Notes under the pieces: model-generated
Databases searched by the model: none
Seen by the model: only the letters and a program-made list of their open reading frames with translations
Told to the model about the DNA's origin: nothing
Shown here: piece by piece, positions 9,001-16,200 of the stretch
Layout: each line of letters opens with the position of its first letter
Position numbering within the stretch: the stretch's first letter is position 1
Program-made: the position numbers and the translations under genes
Origin: CBDIDH01 sp965277595
GTDB taxonomy: Bacteria > Planctomycetota > Planctomycetia > Isosphaerales > Isosphaeraceae
Direction of reading: 5' to 3'
Assembly: GCA_965277595.1 (NCBI GenBank)
Contig: CBDIDH010000002.1
Span: 4,898,001 to 4,962,000 of the forward strand
DNA length: 64,000 nucleotides

Positions 9001-11413
9001 AGATGACGGGAGTTCGTAAATTAAGAGCAAGGTTGAGCAGTTCCGTTCCGTTGATCCGGCCTGTGCCATAATCGGCGGTTGCCGCGACCGAGGATATGGC
9101 CCGATAGTCCGGCTCGACGCTCCAGACGGCATCTTTCATCAGGTGGCCTATCGAAAAGGCTTCAGGCGATACGTTGAATAGCTCGGCAGCGAACTTCTGG
9201 ATGTCCTTCTCGGGTATCCACGGCGCCCCGAGGTTGGCGTCGATGTCGCCGGGTAAGACGTCCTCGGGTTGCACTGAACGCAGGGCCACGGCATTTCGGG
9301 CATACTCTGCTCCGGCCTTCTCTGCGGTGACCAGCTTCGCCCGGACGTTGCCAGACAGATAGGCGTCTGCGGTCTGCCATTCCTTCGTTTCCGGGTCGCG
9401 AAAGATCAGGTCGGCAAGCTCGCGGATGATTTCCTGCTCTGGCTTGCTGTAGAGCTTGGCAATGTACGCGAGGTCAATGCCGCCCTTGTGGTCGAGTGAA
9501 ACCAGGAGTCCGTCTTCGGCAGACTTGACGTGCGTGATAGGCGGCTTCGGGCCGACCACGTCTTTCTGCATGATCGCGGATTTGGTCGCTTTGCCGTTCG
9601 CCTCGTCGTACTCTTCCAAGGCCATAACCAGCATCGCGTCGGGGTCTTCGCGGAACTTGACGAGGTTCGGCATCCGGCGGATGGTTGATCCGTCCTTCGT
9701 CTCGCTGATCGAGGTCTTGTTGACCGGCCCGTAAGTGGCAACGAAGGAGTCATACGCTACGTTGAGGTTGCGGCGGGCTTGAACGCGGTTCGCGTCCGGC
9801 CATCCTTCGTTCTGAGATTGGAGAACCCGTCTGGCTTGGTCACGCAGGCCCACCAGGGCGGCAAGACGCTTGCCGGTCATGGTGCCGTCTGACTTCAGCT
9901 CCGTGCCGCCATAGACGACCTGTTCGCCGTTCCCGCCCTCGATCTGCCGGATAACCTTGTCGCCGCCGACGAAAAAAGAGCCTTCGGTGAGATGACGTTC
10001 GGGAGGAGGGGGTGTGAAGGCGGGGATCGATGCTGGGGGAGGGTTCGGCCTCTCGGCCTCGGATTGGGTTACCTTCCCACGCGGGAGCTTTGCGACGGCG
10101 ATTCTGAGCTGAGACGCAAGATCGCCGTTCGATAGGACACTCAAGCCCTCGCCGCCATAGAGCGTGTCCTTGCGGCTCCATGTGCCCAAAACCATCTCGG
10201 GGTGCTTCAGGAAGTAGCGATTCATCGGCACGGTTGCGTCGTCGATGTAAAGCGGACCGGTTTCCAGCCATGACGGATCAACGTGGCTCGGCTCCTGGCC
10301 GGGTGCACGCTTCCTCAGAAACACGATGTCAGTGACGACCGCCGTGCCCTCGCGCTTGAAGGCGTCGCTCGGCAGGCGGATCGCCCCGAGGAAGTCGGCC
10401 TGGCCGGCGAGCCGCTCACGGACGGCGGCGTTCTGCTTGTCCATCGTGTAATGCGAGGTGACGACAGCCAAAACGCCACCCGGCTTGAGGGCGGCAACCG
10501 ACTTGGCAATAAAAAAGTCGTGCAGGGAGAGTTTTTCGCCGTTGAGGTCGAGCTTGACGTCGGCGAATGGGACGTTGCCGATCACAGCGTCTAAAGGCGG
10601 GAGTTTTGTATCGCGGAAATTCTCGATGCGGATGTCGGCTTGGGGATTGAGAGCGCGGGCGATGCGGCCTGAGATGCCGTCCAGTTCCACGCCAATGAAG
10701 CGTTGGCCGGGCTTGCCGTGAGCCATGAATAAACCGCTTCCACATCCCGGTTCGAGGATTACGGCGGAAGATGGAACCCCCAAACGCGAAAGGGCCTCGT
10801 GCATGGACGACATGACGATTGGGGAAGTGTAAAAGGCGGTAAATACCGTCCTGCGGGCGGATTCGTATTCTTCAGGAGTGAGGAGCGATTTGAGTTCCTC
10901 GCCGATGGCTTGCCAGCCGTCTTTGAAGCGGCCTGTGACGGGATCGGGGAAGATCGAGAGGGCGACGGCTCCGAAGCCGCCGAAATGAGATAAGTCTTGC
11001 CGTTCCGATTGAGTGGCCGGTCTCTGGTCACGTTCAAGCTGTTTGAGCGTGCGGATAGCCGTGAGAATGGCTCTGGCTTTGCCTTTTTCACCTGTAGTTT
11101 GTTGATCCATAGTTCCTCCTGATGTTGGAGGCCCCGCCAATGGGGGCCTTACATCGGAGCGGTCAACAGACGGTAAGACGGTAGCGGAGCGGTCAGGCAA
11201 CATCGCAATGGGGTAGGGTTCCCCGTTCGTTGTTGACTGAACCGGCGGCGGCTGTAGCTCCAGAGAGGAAGGCACCGGCGGGGTGACAGGAGCGGGATGA
11301 ATGGAAGGAGGATTGAAGATGGGAAGGAGTGGCTGGCCTCGGGATGGCCTTACCCGCTCGACGAAGGATGGGGGCTTACCGGAGGGGCGGAACCGATCGG
11401 AAAATGAGGTCAT
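6059..11413 (-). CDS. DarB-like adenine methylase / SNF2-type helicase (COG4646-like)
   Basis: 1784 residues. After a proline-rich leader, a class I methylase domain shows AVILEPGCGSGLFM (motif I, near residue 225) and DAVIGNVPFAD (motif IV, with NVPF in place of NPPF). A large insert follows, then a superfamily 2 helicase: HVVGAGKTAVMAA (Walker A), HVFVDEAHYFKN (DEAH box), FATGTPISNTMVEM, and a C-terminal helicase half with STAKMGTGTNVQ and VEQRDGRILRQG. Such proteins occur on large phages and conjugative plasmids; P1 DarB is packaged and protects entering DNA from type I restriction. The outer ATG has no clear ribosome binding site, while an internal ATG at 11110 (residue 102) follows AGGAGG, so translation may begin there. 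C-terminal 300 residues look coiled and basic. Confidence 0.88.
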   Translation of the reverse strand: MTSFSDRFRPSGKPPSFVERVRPSRGQPLLPIFNPPSIHPAPVTPPVPSSLELQPPPVQSTTNGEPYPIAMLPDRSATVLPSVDRSDVRPPLAGPPTSGGTMDQQTTGEKGKARAILTAIRTLKQLERDQRPATQSERQDLSHFGGFGAVALSIFPDPVTGRFKDGWQAIGEELKSLLTPEEYESARRTVFTAFYTSPIVMSSMHEALSRLGVPSSAVILEPGCGSGLFMAHGKPGQRFIGVELDGISGRIARALNPQADIRIENFRDTKLPPLDAVIGNVPFADVKLDLNGEKLSLHDFFIAKSVAALKPGGVLAVVTSHYTMDKQNAAVRERLAGQADFLGAIRLPSDAFKREGTAVVTDIVFLRKRAPGQEPSHVDPSWLETGPLYIDDATVPMNRYFLKHPEMVLGTWSRKDTLYGGEGLSVLSNGDLASQLRIAVAKLPRGKVTQSEAERPNPPPASIPAFTPPPPERHLTEGSFFVGGDKVIRQIEGGNGEQVVYGGTELKSDGTMTGKRLAALVGLRDQARRVLQSQNEGWPDANRVQARRNLNVAYDSFVATYGPVNKTSISETKDGSTIRRMPNLVKFREDPDAMLVMALEEYDEANGKATKSAIMQKDVVGPKPPITHVKSAEDGLLVSLDHKGGIDLAYIAKLYSKPEQEIIRELADLIFRDPETKEWQTADAYLSGNVRAKLVTAEKAGAEYARNAVALRSVQPEDVLPGDIDANLGAPWIPEKDIQKFAAELFNVSPEAFSIGHLMKDAVWSVEPDYRAISSVAATADYGTGRINGTELLNLALNLRTPVIYDIVRGANGEERILNQTETLAAREKQKQIKEKFKSWIFSDPDRTERLVRDYNDTYNNLRPRLFDGSHLDFPGMSKVFELRQHQKDAIWRGMSSGNTLLAHVVGAGKTAVMAATGMKMRQSNLAKKPMYVVPNHMLEQFGREFMHLYPNAKLLIASKEDFTKDRRKALTAKIATGDWDGIIVTHSSFERIGMSTDYQQRFLREQIKEYDDLLLDSARDKGRNRNIIKTIEKQKARREEKLKDLLAADKKDDGLVFDELGIDHVFVDEAHYFKNLETPTKMERVAGIQTGGSERAFDLYMKARFLEERHAGHGVTFATGTPISNTMVEMYTMQRFLDPEGLRSRGIEHFDAWAATFGEVVDTMEISPDGATLKPRSRFAKFVNLPELVQMFRAFSDVQTAPMLDLPCPALEGGKPQTIACPMSDEQRELQAGLVKRYERIRSQKVDPREDNALAITTDGRKLALDGRMLGAGCDFPGSKINQMVANIARIWRKTEAVRGAQLVFCDLGIHPKPFSVYDEVVEKLIDQGIPRNQIAVMGDADTDSKKQVLFEKVRQGAVRILIGSTAKMGTGTNVQKRLVALHHLDAPWKPAEVEQRDGRILRQGNDNPEVGIYRYVTEGSFDAYMWQALETKARFIAQVMSGDCAVRKAEDIGGQELSYAEVKAIASGNPAVLTLAETDAELQRLAILKKNHADEQYLARKNVRDLPDTIKRHERRIDGLTKDLATLTSHAPDAVIIGERPVAKDDLIAVLGKRLNGLPAEVSETRTIKLGIYHGLEFGVIIHRFGAPESYLQGEIVRRGDLARDAGPRAVLNALDRMIGGYDDQIGNAKRELGIAQGQLRDYEGRIGNAFAHEEFKRELEGLRDQLRIGLSGNVPDDATPVAELAARIKALRDANTVEAAPQRIGTRKAARAEQPVTARIMARKPEEQPVVEVVEPAHVDPEPVKAPPMAIRMPEPVKPVNGYRQQVIRRRQANESQLSLF

Positions 11414-11469
11414 GCGTAAGCATATTTTAAGCTGTGGTTTAAGTCGAGAGAATTGGGAAGTTGCCGCCT

Positions 11470-11506
11470 GAAAAGTGAGGGGAGGAGGTGCAAACTCCTA
11501 CCCCTC
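11470..11506 (-). terminator. Strong hairpin before the DarB-like gene, possible terminator
   Basis: An 11-bp stem with one bulge (11477-11487 paired with 11495-11506, 7-nt loop), followed on the minus strand by ACTTTTC. It separates the small lysis-type genes from the methylase-helicase. Smaller inverted repeats (AGCC/GGCT near 11521, TACCC/GGGTA near 11540) crowd the same intergenic stretch. The T-run is short, so it could also be a processing or regulatory structure. Confidence 0.45.
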
Positions 11507-11569
11507 GATTCCACTAACCAGCCTTCGGCTGTGGAACGCTACCCTTCACAGGGTATCTCGCGTAATCGA

Positions 11570-11770
11570 CTACCGGCCTCTGTCTCGTGATCCGTCGGAA
11601 CGATCCCGGCTATGGCGTCTAAGCCTTTCACCGAGCGCAAAACATTGGTCAGCAGCCATAGCGGCAACAAAAATAACAGAAAGACCTGTTAGGGCAAACG
11701 CTAGCTTCTCATTGCAGGCTCTGTCGGCCATATTCTGAACGTGACTGGCAGCATAAAGAGGATCGGTCAC
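11570..11770 (-). CDS. Small membrane protein, last of the lysis-type cluster
   Basis: 66 residues if started at the GTG at 11770, which overlaps the upstream stop as GTGA. One hydrophobic stretch (LAFALTGLSVIFVAAMAA, residues 24-41) followed by a basic, Arg-rich tail. A longer in-frame start at 11860 exists, but it overlaps the whole upstream gene. Not recognised; membrane location inferred. Position at the end of a translationally coupled chain suggests a lysis accessory. Confidence 0.5.
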   Translation of the reverse strand: MTDPLYAASHVQNMADRACNEKLAFALTGLSVIFVAAMAADQCFALGERLRRHSRDRSDGSRDRGR

Positions 11771-11907
11771 GGGCGGGATGCTCCTATGGGATAGAATACG
11801 GGGATAAGAACGATCGAGCAGAAGACGAGAAGAGCGAGTAAGCCCAAGGCACGAAACCAAAAGCGTTCGCGGGCATGTGTGTCACGGATGTTGCGGAGGA
11901 TTATCAT
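11767..11907 (-). CDS. 46-residue single-span membrane protein
   Basis: Short gene read directly from sequence. Its ATG overlaps the stop of the upstream lipoprotein gene (ATGA) and its own stop overlaps the next GTG. The protein starts MIILRNIRDTHARER, then has one membrane span (ALGLLALLVFCSIVLIPVF). Size and location fit a holin or lysis accessory, but no family is recognised. Confidence 0.55.
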   Translation of the reverse strand: MIILRNIRDTHARERFWFRALGLLALLVFCSIVLIPVFYPIGASRP

Positions 11908-12107
11908 TCCACCTCCCTCCGGAGCTTGGCGTAGTCGAGCAGAACAGGAATGAGGATGGAATCAGGGTCCAGCCTCTTCTCCTCGGCGAGCATCTGCTTC
12001 TGCTCTGCGGGCGTCCACGTCTTAACGGCAATCTCAGGACAGGTAGGCGAGCAGGCAGGCAATGCCAAAACCAAGAGCAAAAGAGGCGACAATCCTGAGG
12101 ATCTCAT
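11904..12107 (-). CDS. Small outer-membrane lipoprotein, Rz1-like
   Basis: 67 residues with a lipoprotein signal: hydrophobic LLLLVLALPAC ends in a lipobox with Cys at residue 19. The mature part is about 48 residues and mostly helical with charged residues. The ATG overlaps the preceding stop (ATGA). A tiny lipoprotein among small membrane genes at the end of a phage late operon suggests an o-spanin (Rz1) role. Rz1 proteins are usually proline-rich, which this one is only mildly, and no obvious i-spanin overlaps it, so the role is inferred. Confidence 0.6.
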   Translation of the reverse strand: MRSSGLSPLLLLVLALPACSPTCPEIAVKTWTPAEQKQMLAEEKRLDPDSILIPVLLDYAKLRREVE

Positions 12108-12271
12108 AAATCACCTGAGCCAAGAAGCTTCTCCAATTCCTGACGGTTTTCAGGAGCGTCAGCTACTCGTTGGGCCTTGCGCTCGGCTCTCCATGCGTTG
12201 AACTTGCCATTTATGAAGGCGTCAAAGCCTTCGCAAACAACCTCAAACGCTATGGAGAGCCAGAGAGGCAT
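12104..12271 (-). CDS. 55-residue hypothetical protein in the lysis-type chain
   Basis: Begins at the ATG at 12271, which overlaps the stop of the previous gene (TAATG), and ends with ATGA overlap into the lipoprotein gene. Sequence starts MPLWLSIAFEVVCEGFDAFI and continues as a charged helix (WRAERKAQRV, then QELEKLLGSG). The amphipathic N-terminus could associate with membrane. The exact junctions on both sides support it as a real gene; function unknown. Confidence 0.55.
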   Translation of the reverse strand: MPLWLSIAFEVVCEGFDAFINGKFNAWRAERKAQRVADAPENRQELEKLLGSGDL

Positions 12272-12717
12272 TAGGCGGCGGTCGGTGCTGGCGTTTCAGC
12301 AACCGGCTCGCTGTCTGGTGCAGGAGCGGGTTCAGTCGCAGGAGCCGGAACTAGAGCTGCTGCCGCCGACTGATCAGCCGGGGTAACGATGCCGTTGGCG
12401 ACCTTGGCAACCTGCAAGGCGGATTGAACCGTCTGCAACACAGTGTTTGCATCGAGCAGGGCGTCGCTCTTGGCGTCGATCTGCGCGTCAGCGTACAGGG
12501 TGGTAGCGAGGCCAGTAGCCACGACACCGAAGCCGGTGCCGGTAGCGAGTTCTGCCGTGCCAGCGAGGGCTGCGGTCAAAGCCTGAGCGCCAAACTGCGT
12601 GGTGAACTGGCTCATGAACGATTTCAGGACCGGCTCTACTTCGTTTGTCAGAAATGGTTTGATATGGGTGTTCCAGTAGGTTTCGAAATCGGATTCCAGA
12701 TTGGTGAAGATGCTCAT
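12271..12717 (-). CDS. Alanine-rich hypothetical protein, possible holin-like
   Basis: 148 residues. N-terminal 40 residues are amphipathic helices (MSIFTNLESDFETYWNTHIK). A Gly/Ala-rich hydrophobic centre follows (ALTAALAGTAELATGTGFG, VVATGLATTLYA). The C-terminus, after about residue 120, is a low-complexity Pro/Ala/Glu tail. A central hydrophobic region plus lysis-type neighbours suggests a membrane-active phage protein. No family is recognised with confidence. Confidence 0.6.
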   Translation of the reverse strand: MSIFTNLESDFETYWNTHIKPFLTNEVEPVLKSFMSQFTTQFGAQALTAALAGTAELATGTGFGVVATGLATTLYADAQIDAKSDALLDANTVLQTVQSALQVAKVANGIVTPADQSAAAALVPAPATEPAPAPDSEPVAETPAPTAA

Positions 12718-12805
12718 GTTGTGCTCCTTACAGGGTTAAATTATCGGAATTATGCCACGGCTTAGGCCTTGGCGCTAGCGTTTATTGCGTTCATCCTGAC
12801 CACGT

Positions 12806-13231
12806 CTACAAAGGGTCCTGTGATGGCGTTGGTGCTGTACCTGTGTCTGTGCCTCCAGTTGCCGCCAGAGCGAACATTTTATCGAATTCAGACAGTATTA
12901 GTTTAATCTTTTTATTTGCCTGATCTGCAGTGCGAACGTCTTCAAAAATCACCATCATAGGGCTACCAGAGTAACCACCTGCACGATACAGATGGCCATT
13001 GTGAGATTCCAGAATGCTAACGATTCTCTTGTCGTCTTCCGAAAAATTAAAAAACTCAAAGCCGATATTGTACCCAATTAGAGTAGGGCTATACCGTGTC
13101 GCAATAACATTGCTCGTTTTATATCCATGCTCCCATTTTACGGGATACTCTGGCAGTGAAAGAAAAAATAATCCGAGCACTGCTGAAATTGCTATAACGG
13201 CGAAAAGACAATATTGATATTTCTTGTTCAT
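12806..13231 (-). CDS. Single-span membrane protein next to the tail spike gene
   Basis: 141 residues from the ATG at 13231, preceded by AGGA at good spacing; a longer upstream frame runs back into the spike gene and is less likely. One N-terminal membrane span (YCLFAVIAISAVLGLFFL, about residues 6-23), then a roughly 115-residue extracytoplasmic domain rich in aromatic residues. More AT-rich than its neighbours, which hints at separate origin. Function not recognised; a lysogenic-conversion or exclusion role is possible given its position after the spike gene. Confidence 0.65.
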   Translation of the reverse strand: MNKKYQYCLFAVIAISAVLGLFFLSLPEYPVKWEHGYKTSNVIATRYSPTLIGYNIGFEFFNFSEDDKRIVSILESHNGHLYRAGGYSGSPMMVIFEDVRTADQANKKIKLILSEFDKMFALAATGGTDTGTAPTPSQDPL

Positions 13232-13238
13232 GTTTATC

Positions 13239-16200
13239 CTACAGATTATTTTGCGTTGATGTTGCAGAAACGCCGCCGACAGTGCCGCCAGTTGCGGGAG
13301 CCGTTGCACCATTTTGGCCGGTATACTCGGTAAGCGTATTTGTCGTTAGATTATTCAGCAAATAATAGCCGCTTGGGCCGCCGCCGCCGCCGTTTCCGTT
13401 CGCGCCAGATCCATGGAGCGCTCCGCCGTTGCCGCCGTTGCCACCGCTGATATCAACCGCGCCCGTAATGGCTGATCCTGTAAGCGTACCGTAATTGATT
13501 ATCACGGTACCGCCAGTTCCGCCTGCGCCACCACCGCCGCCGCCAGCGTTGCCGGCCACGCCAGCCGCCCCAGCGCCGCCGTTTCCACCTTTAGCCTGAA
13601 TGATCGCAGCTGTTGAATTCGTGCCGCGAGCAATCGTGTTTGCTGAAATCCAGATAAGGCCGCCCGGCGTTGGGCCGCCGCCGCCGCCGCCGCCAGAATT
13701 GGTCCCATCACCGCCACCACCGCCGCCAGGAGCCCCGGGTGTGCCTGGTTTTATGTTGACGGGGCTTATAAAATTCTCTTGATATTTATAAGGGAATGAC
13801 GCCTGCGTGATCGCGCTGGAGCTTCCGCCGGTACCAGCCGTTCCGGTTCCACCAATACCAGCCGCCCCGCCGATTCCGCATGCGGCCGTATTGAAAACAA
13901 TCGTACTCCCGCAGCCTGTGCTATTCGAGCCGTTATTTACAGATCCAGCGCCGCCAGTTGCGCCTGAACCCGGCAAACTTAACGTGTTATTGGTTGCGGA
14001 TGTTGAGCCGCCGGAGCCGCCAGAGCCGCTACTTCCCGCGCTGCCGTTTGTGCCGTTAAATATAATAGCGCCAGCAGGGGCAGCAGTTATATCCATGGTG
14101 CCGGAAACATAAACCCGGAATCCCTGAGGCTTTAGAACGCCGGTCCCGGATATAGTGAGGCTTGACCAATACATATCACGTGTCAATGTAGTGGTGCCCG
14201 ATGTAATGGTCTTAGGCCCATCCTGCCCGGTACCGAAGAATTGATTTTCAGCGAACACGCTTCCCGTTAGCGCCAATCCAGCCCCGGCCGTATATGTGCC
14301 GCCGGAATATTGCGGGATGTTTAGCGTTGCTCCTGAAAGCGTGGCCGCCCCCGATGATCCGGTTGTCGTTAATGTAAGCGCCCCCTGATAATCAGTGTTT
14401 GCCGTGGCTGTGCTGATCGCTGTTCCATTGCCCTTACAAATCCCGTTGCATGAGGTTGTAAGCGTAATTACTGGCGTAGTCGTAGCGTTTGCAACTGTAC
14501 CGCCAAAACCGTTTGCCGTGGCAACTGATAGAGTCGTAACGGTACCTGATCCGGTGCTGCATGATCCGGCAATCCATGCCCCGCCGCTTCCAATCAGACA
14601 ATCGCCATTCACGGGCGCAACTCCAGCAGGCGAGCTTGTGCCATTGCTTATCACAACATCGCCACTCGTTGGCCACGTTACACCGCCACCAGACGCCGCG
14701 ATTGAGTACGGGCTTCCTGCGGTACCAGATCCAGTTATCGTCACGCCGCTGCCTGAGCTGATAAGGCCGCTAATCGTTGAAACAGCCCCGGCTGTAAAAC
14801 CTGCCCCCGTACCCGTGATATTGGTGCCGACAAGCGCGGTTGGCGTGCCAAGAGCGGGCGTAATGAGCGTGCAGCCCATCGTTAAGCAAATCGCTGATCC
14901 CGTACCGCTGACAGAGGTGATTTGCGTGCCATTGACGGAGAAGGAATTTCCGGTACCGGCCGTATCAAATGTTTTGTTGGTAAATGTTACGGTACCGCTG
15001 GCCGTAATCGGATAGCTGGTTGCATCGCCGTAGTTTGCGAATTGCAATCCGGTGAATGAGCCAACCTTATCAAAAGCCGCTGTAACGTTATTATTGAAAT
15101 GGTTTAACGCAATAAAGCCATTGGTAATCGTGGCATTGGTATCGTAAGTCATGCCATAAAGCTGATAGCCAGAACCGTTATCCATGGCATAATTATCGGT
15201 AGCGTCCAACCCTGCTACGGGCATATTCATGTAGATGCCAGTCTGTTGCGCTGCGGTGGGGGCGTACTGCCCATTATTTTCCGTATGATTGCCGGACATT
15301 TTTAGATTGCTGGCAGTGCTTGCGCTGGCGGTAGCAGCGATTACAGCAATACCAGCGTATCCATTATCATGAGAATCATTATTCTGAAGGATAATGCTAT
15401 CAATATTATTTACGCCGGTCCCAAGGATATCAATGCCATATTGGGTGTTCGCGTAAGTTTGGTTATTCTTAACCGAATAATGAGATGGGCAAAACGTGCC
15501 GGAGCAGGTAATTTGAATCCCGTTTTTGAACCCATCGACTATATTTCCCTCGATAAGGCCTTTGGTTCCGATGCCAAGAGCGCCTATCGGCCCCGGACCG
15601 ACTTCGACACCCGCGCCAATTGGCGAGGCCCCTGATTGGTGTGCGCGATTATTTACGATAATGGACCCGGTTCCGCCGTTATCCTCGAAACAAATTGCGT
15701 TCGGCCATTTAGTGATACAGGTGTTATTAGCTAAAACCCAAAACACGTTGGTTTGATTGTTTGCCGTTTCAATTTCCGCGCCGTAGTGATGGTTATTAAT
15801 CAGGTTATTATTGGCGAAAATATTGATTTCATATAATCCGTTGTACCCAGCGCCAAGCTCAGTTGCAAAGCCATCGCCATCCTGCGAGGTAAGCGTCTGC
15901 ATGCGGCCACCGTTTTCGATATCGACATTGGTAACAAGCGCCCCGGACAAATAATCGGTGCCAAGGCATGTTGCTGGCGATCCATGCAGGTAAAGATTTT
16001 GAAAAAGAGGGCGCAGCATGTACTCGATCTCAATACACTTTTGATCGACGCCATAGGTCGAATCAGTAGCAGCTTCCATATCGACTTCCATATCCGATAT
16101 CGTCATATCGGTAAACGGGTGGAAGTTCCCCGCAATGCCGAAAATCATCGCCTTGTAACCAGTGCCGCCCATATTCGTAGCGCTCATCCATTTCAAATCT

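Noticed and set aside
11475..11510. tRNA-like arm (GGGGAGGAGGTGCAAA followed by CGATTCC)
   Set aside because: Only one long stem; no acceptor, anticodon and T arms at proper distances. Treated as a hairpin or terminator.
13370..13750. GCC-rich repeats as a possible CRISPR or tandem array
   Set aside because: They are glycine codons of the spike protein and have no repeat-spacer periodicity.
14395..15015. 206-codon plus-strand frame inside the spike gene
   Set aside because: Val/Pro-rich product is the antisense of Gly/Thr-rich repeats.
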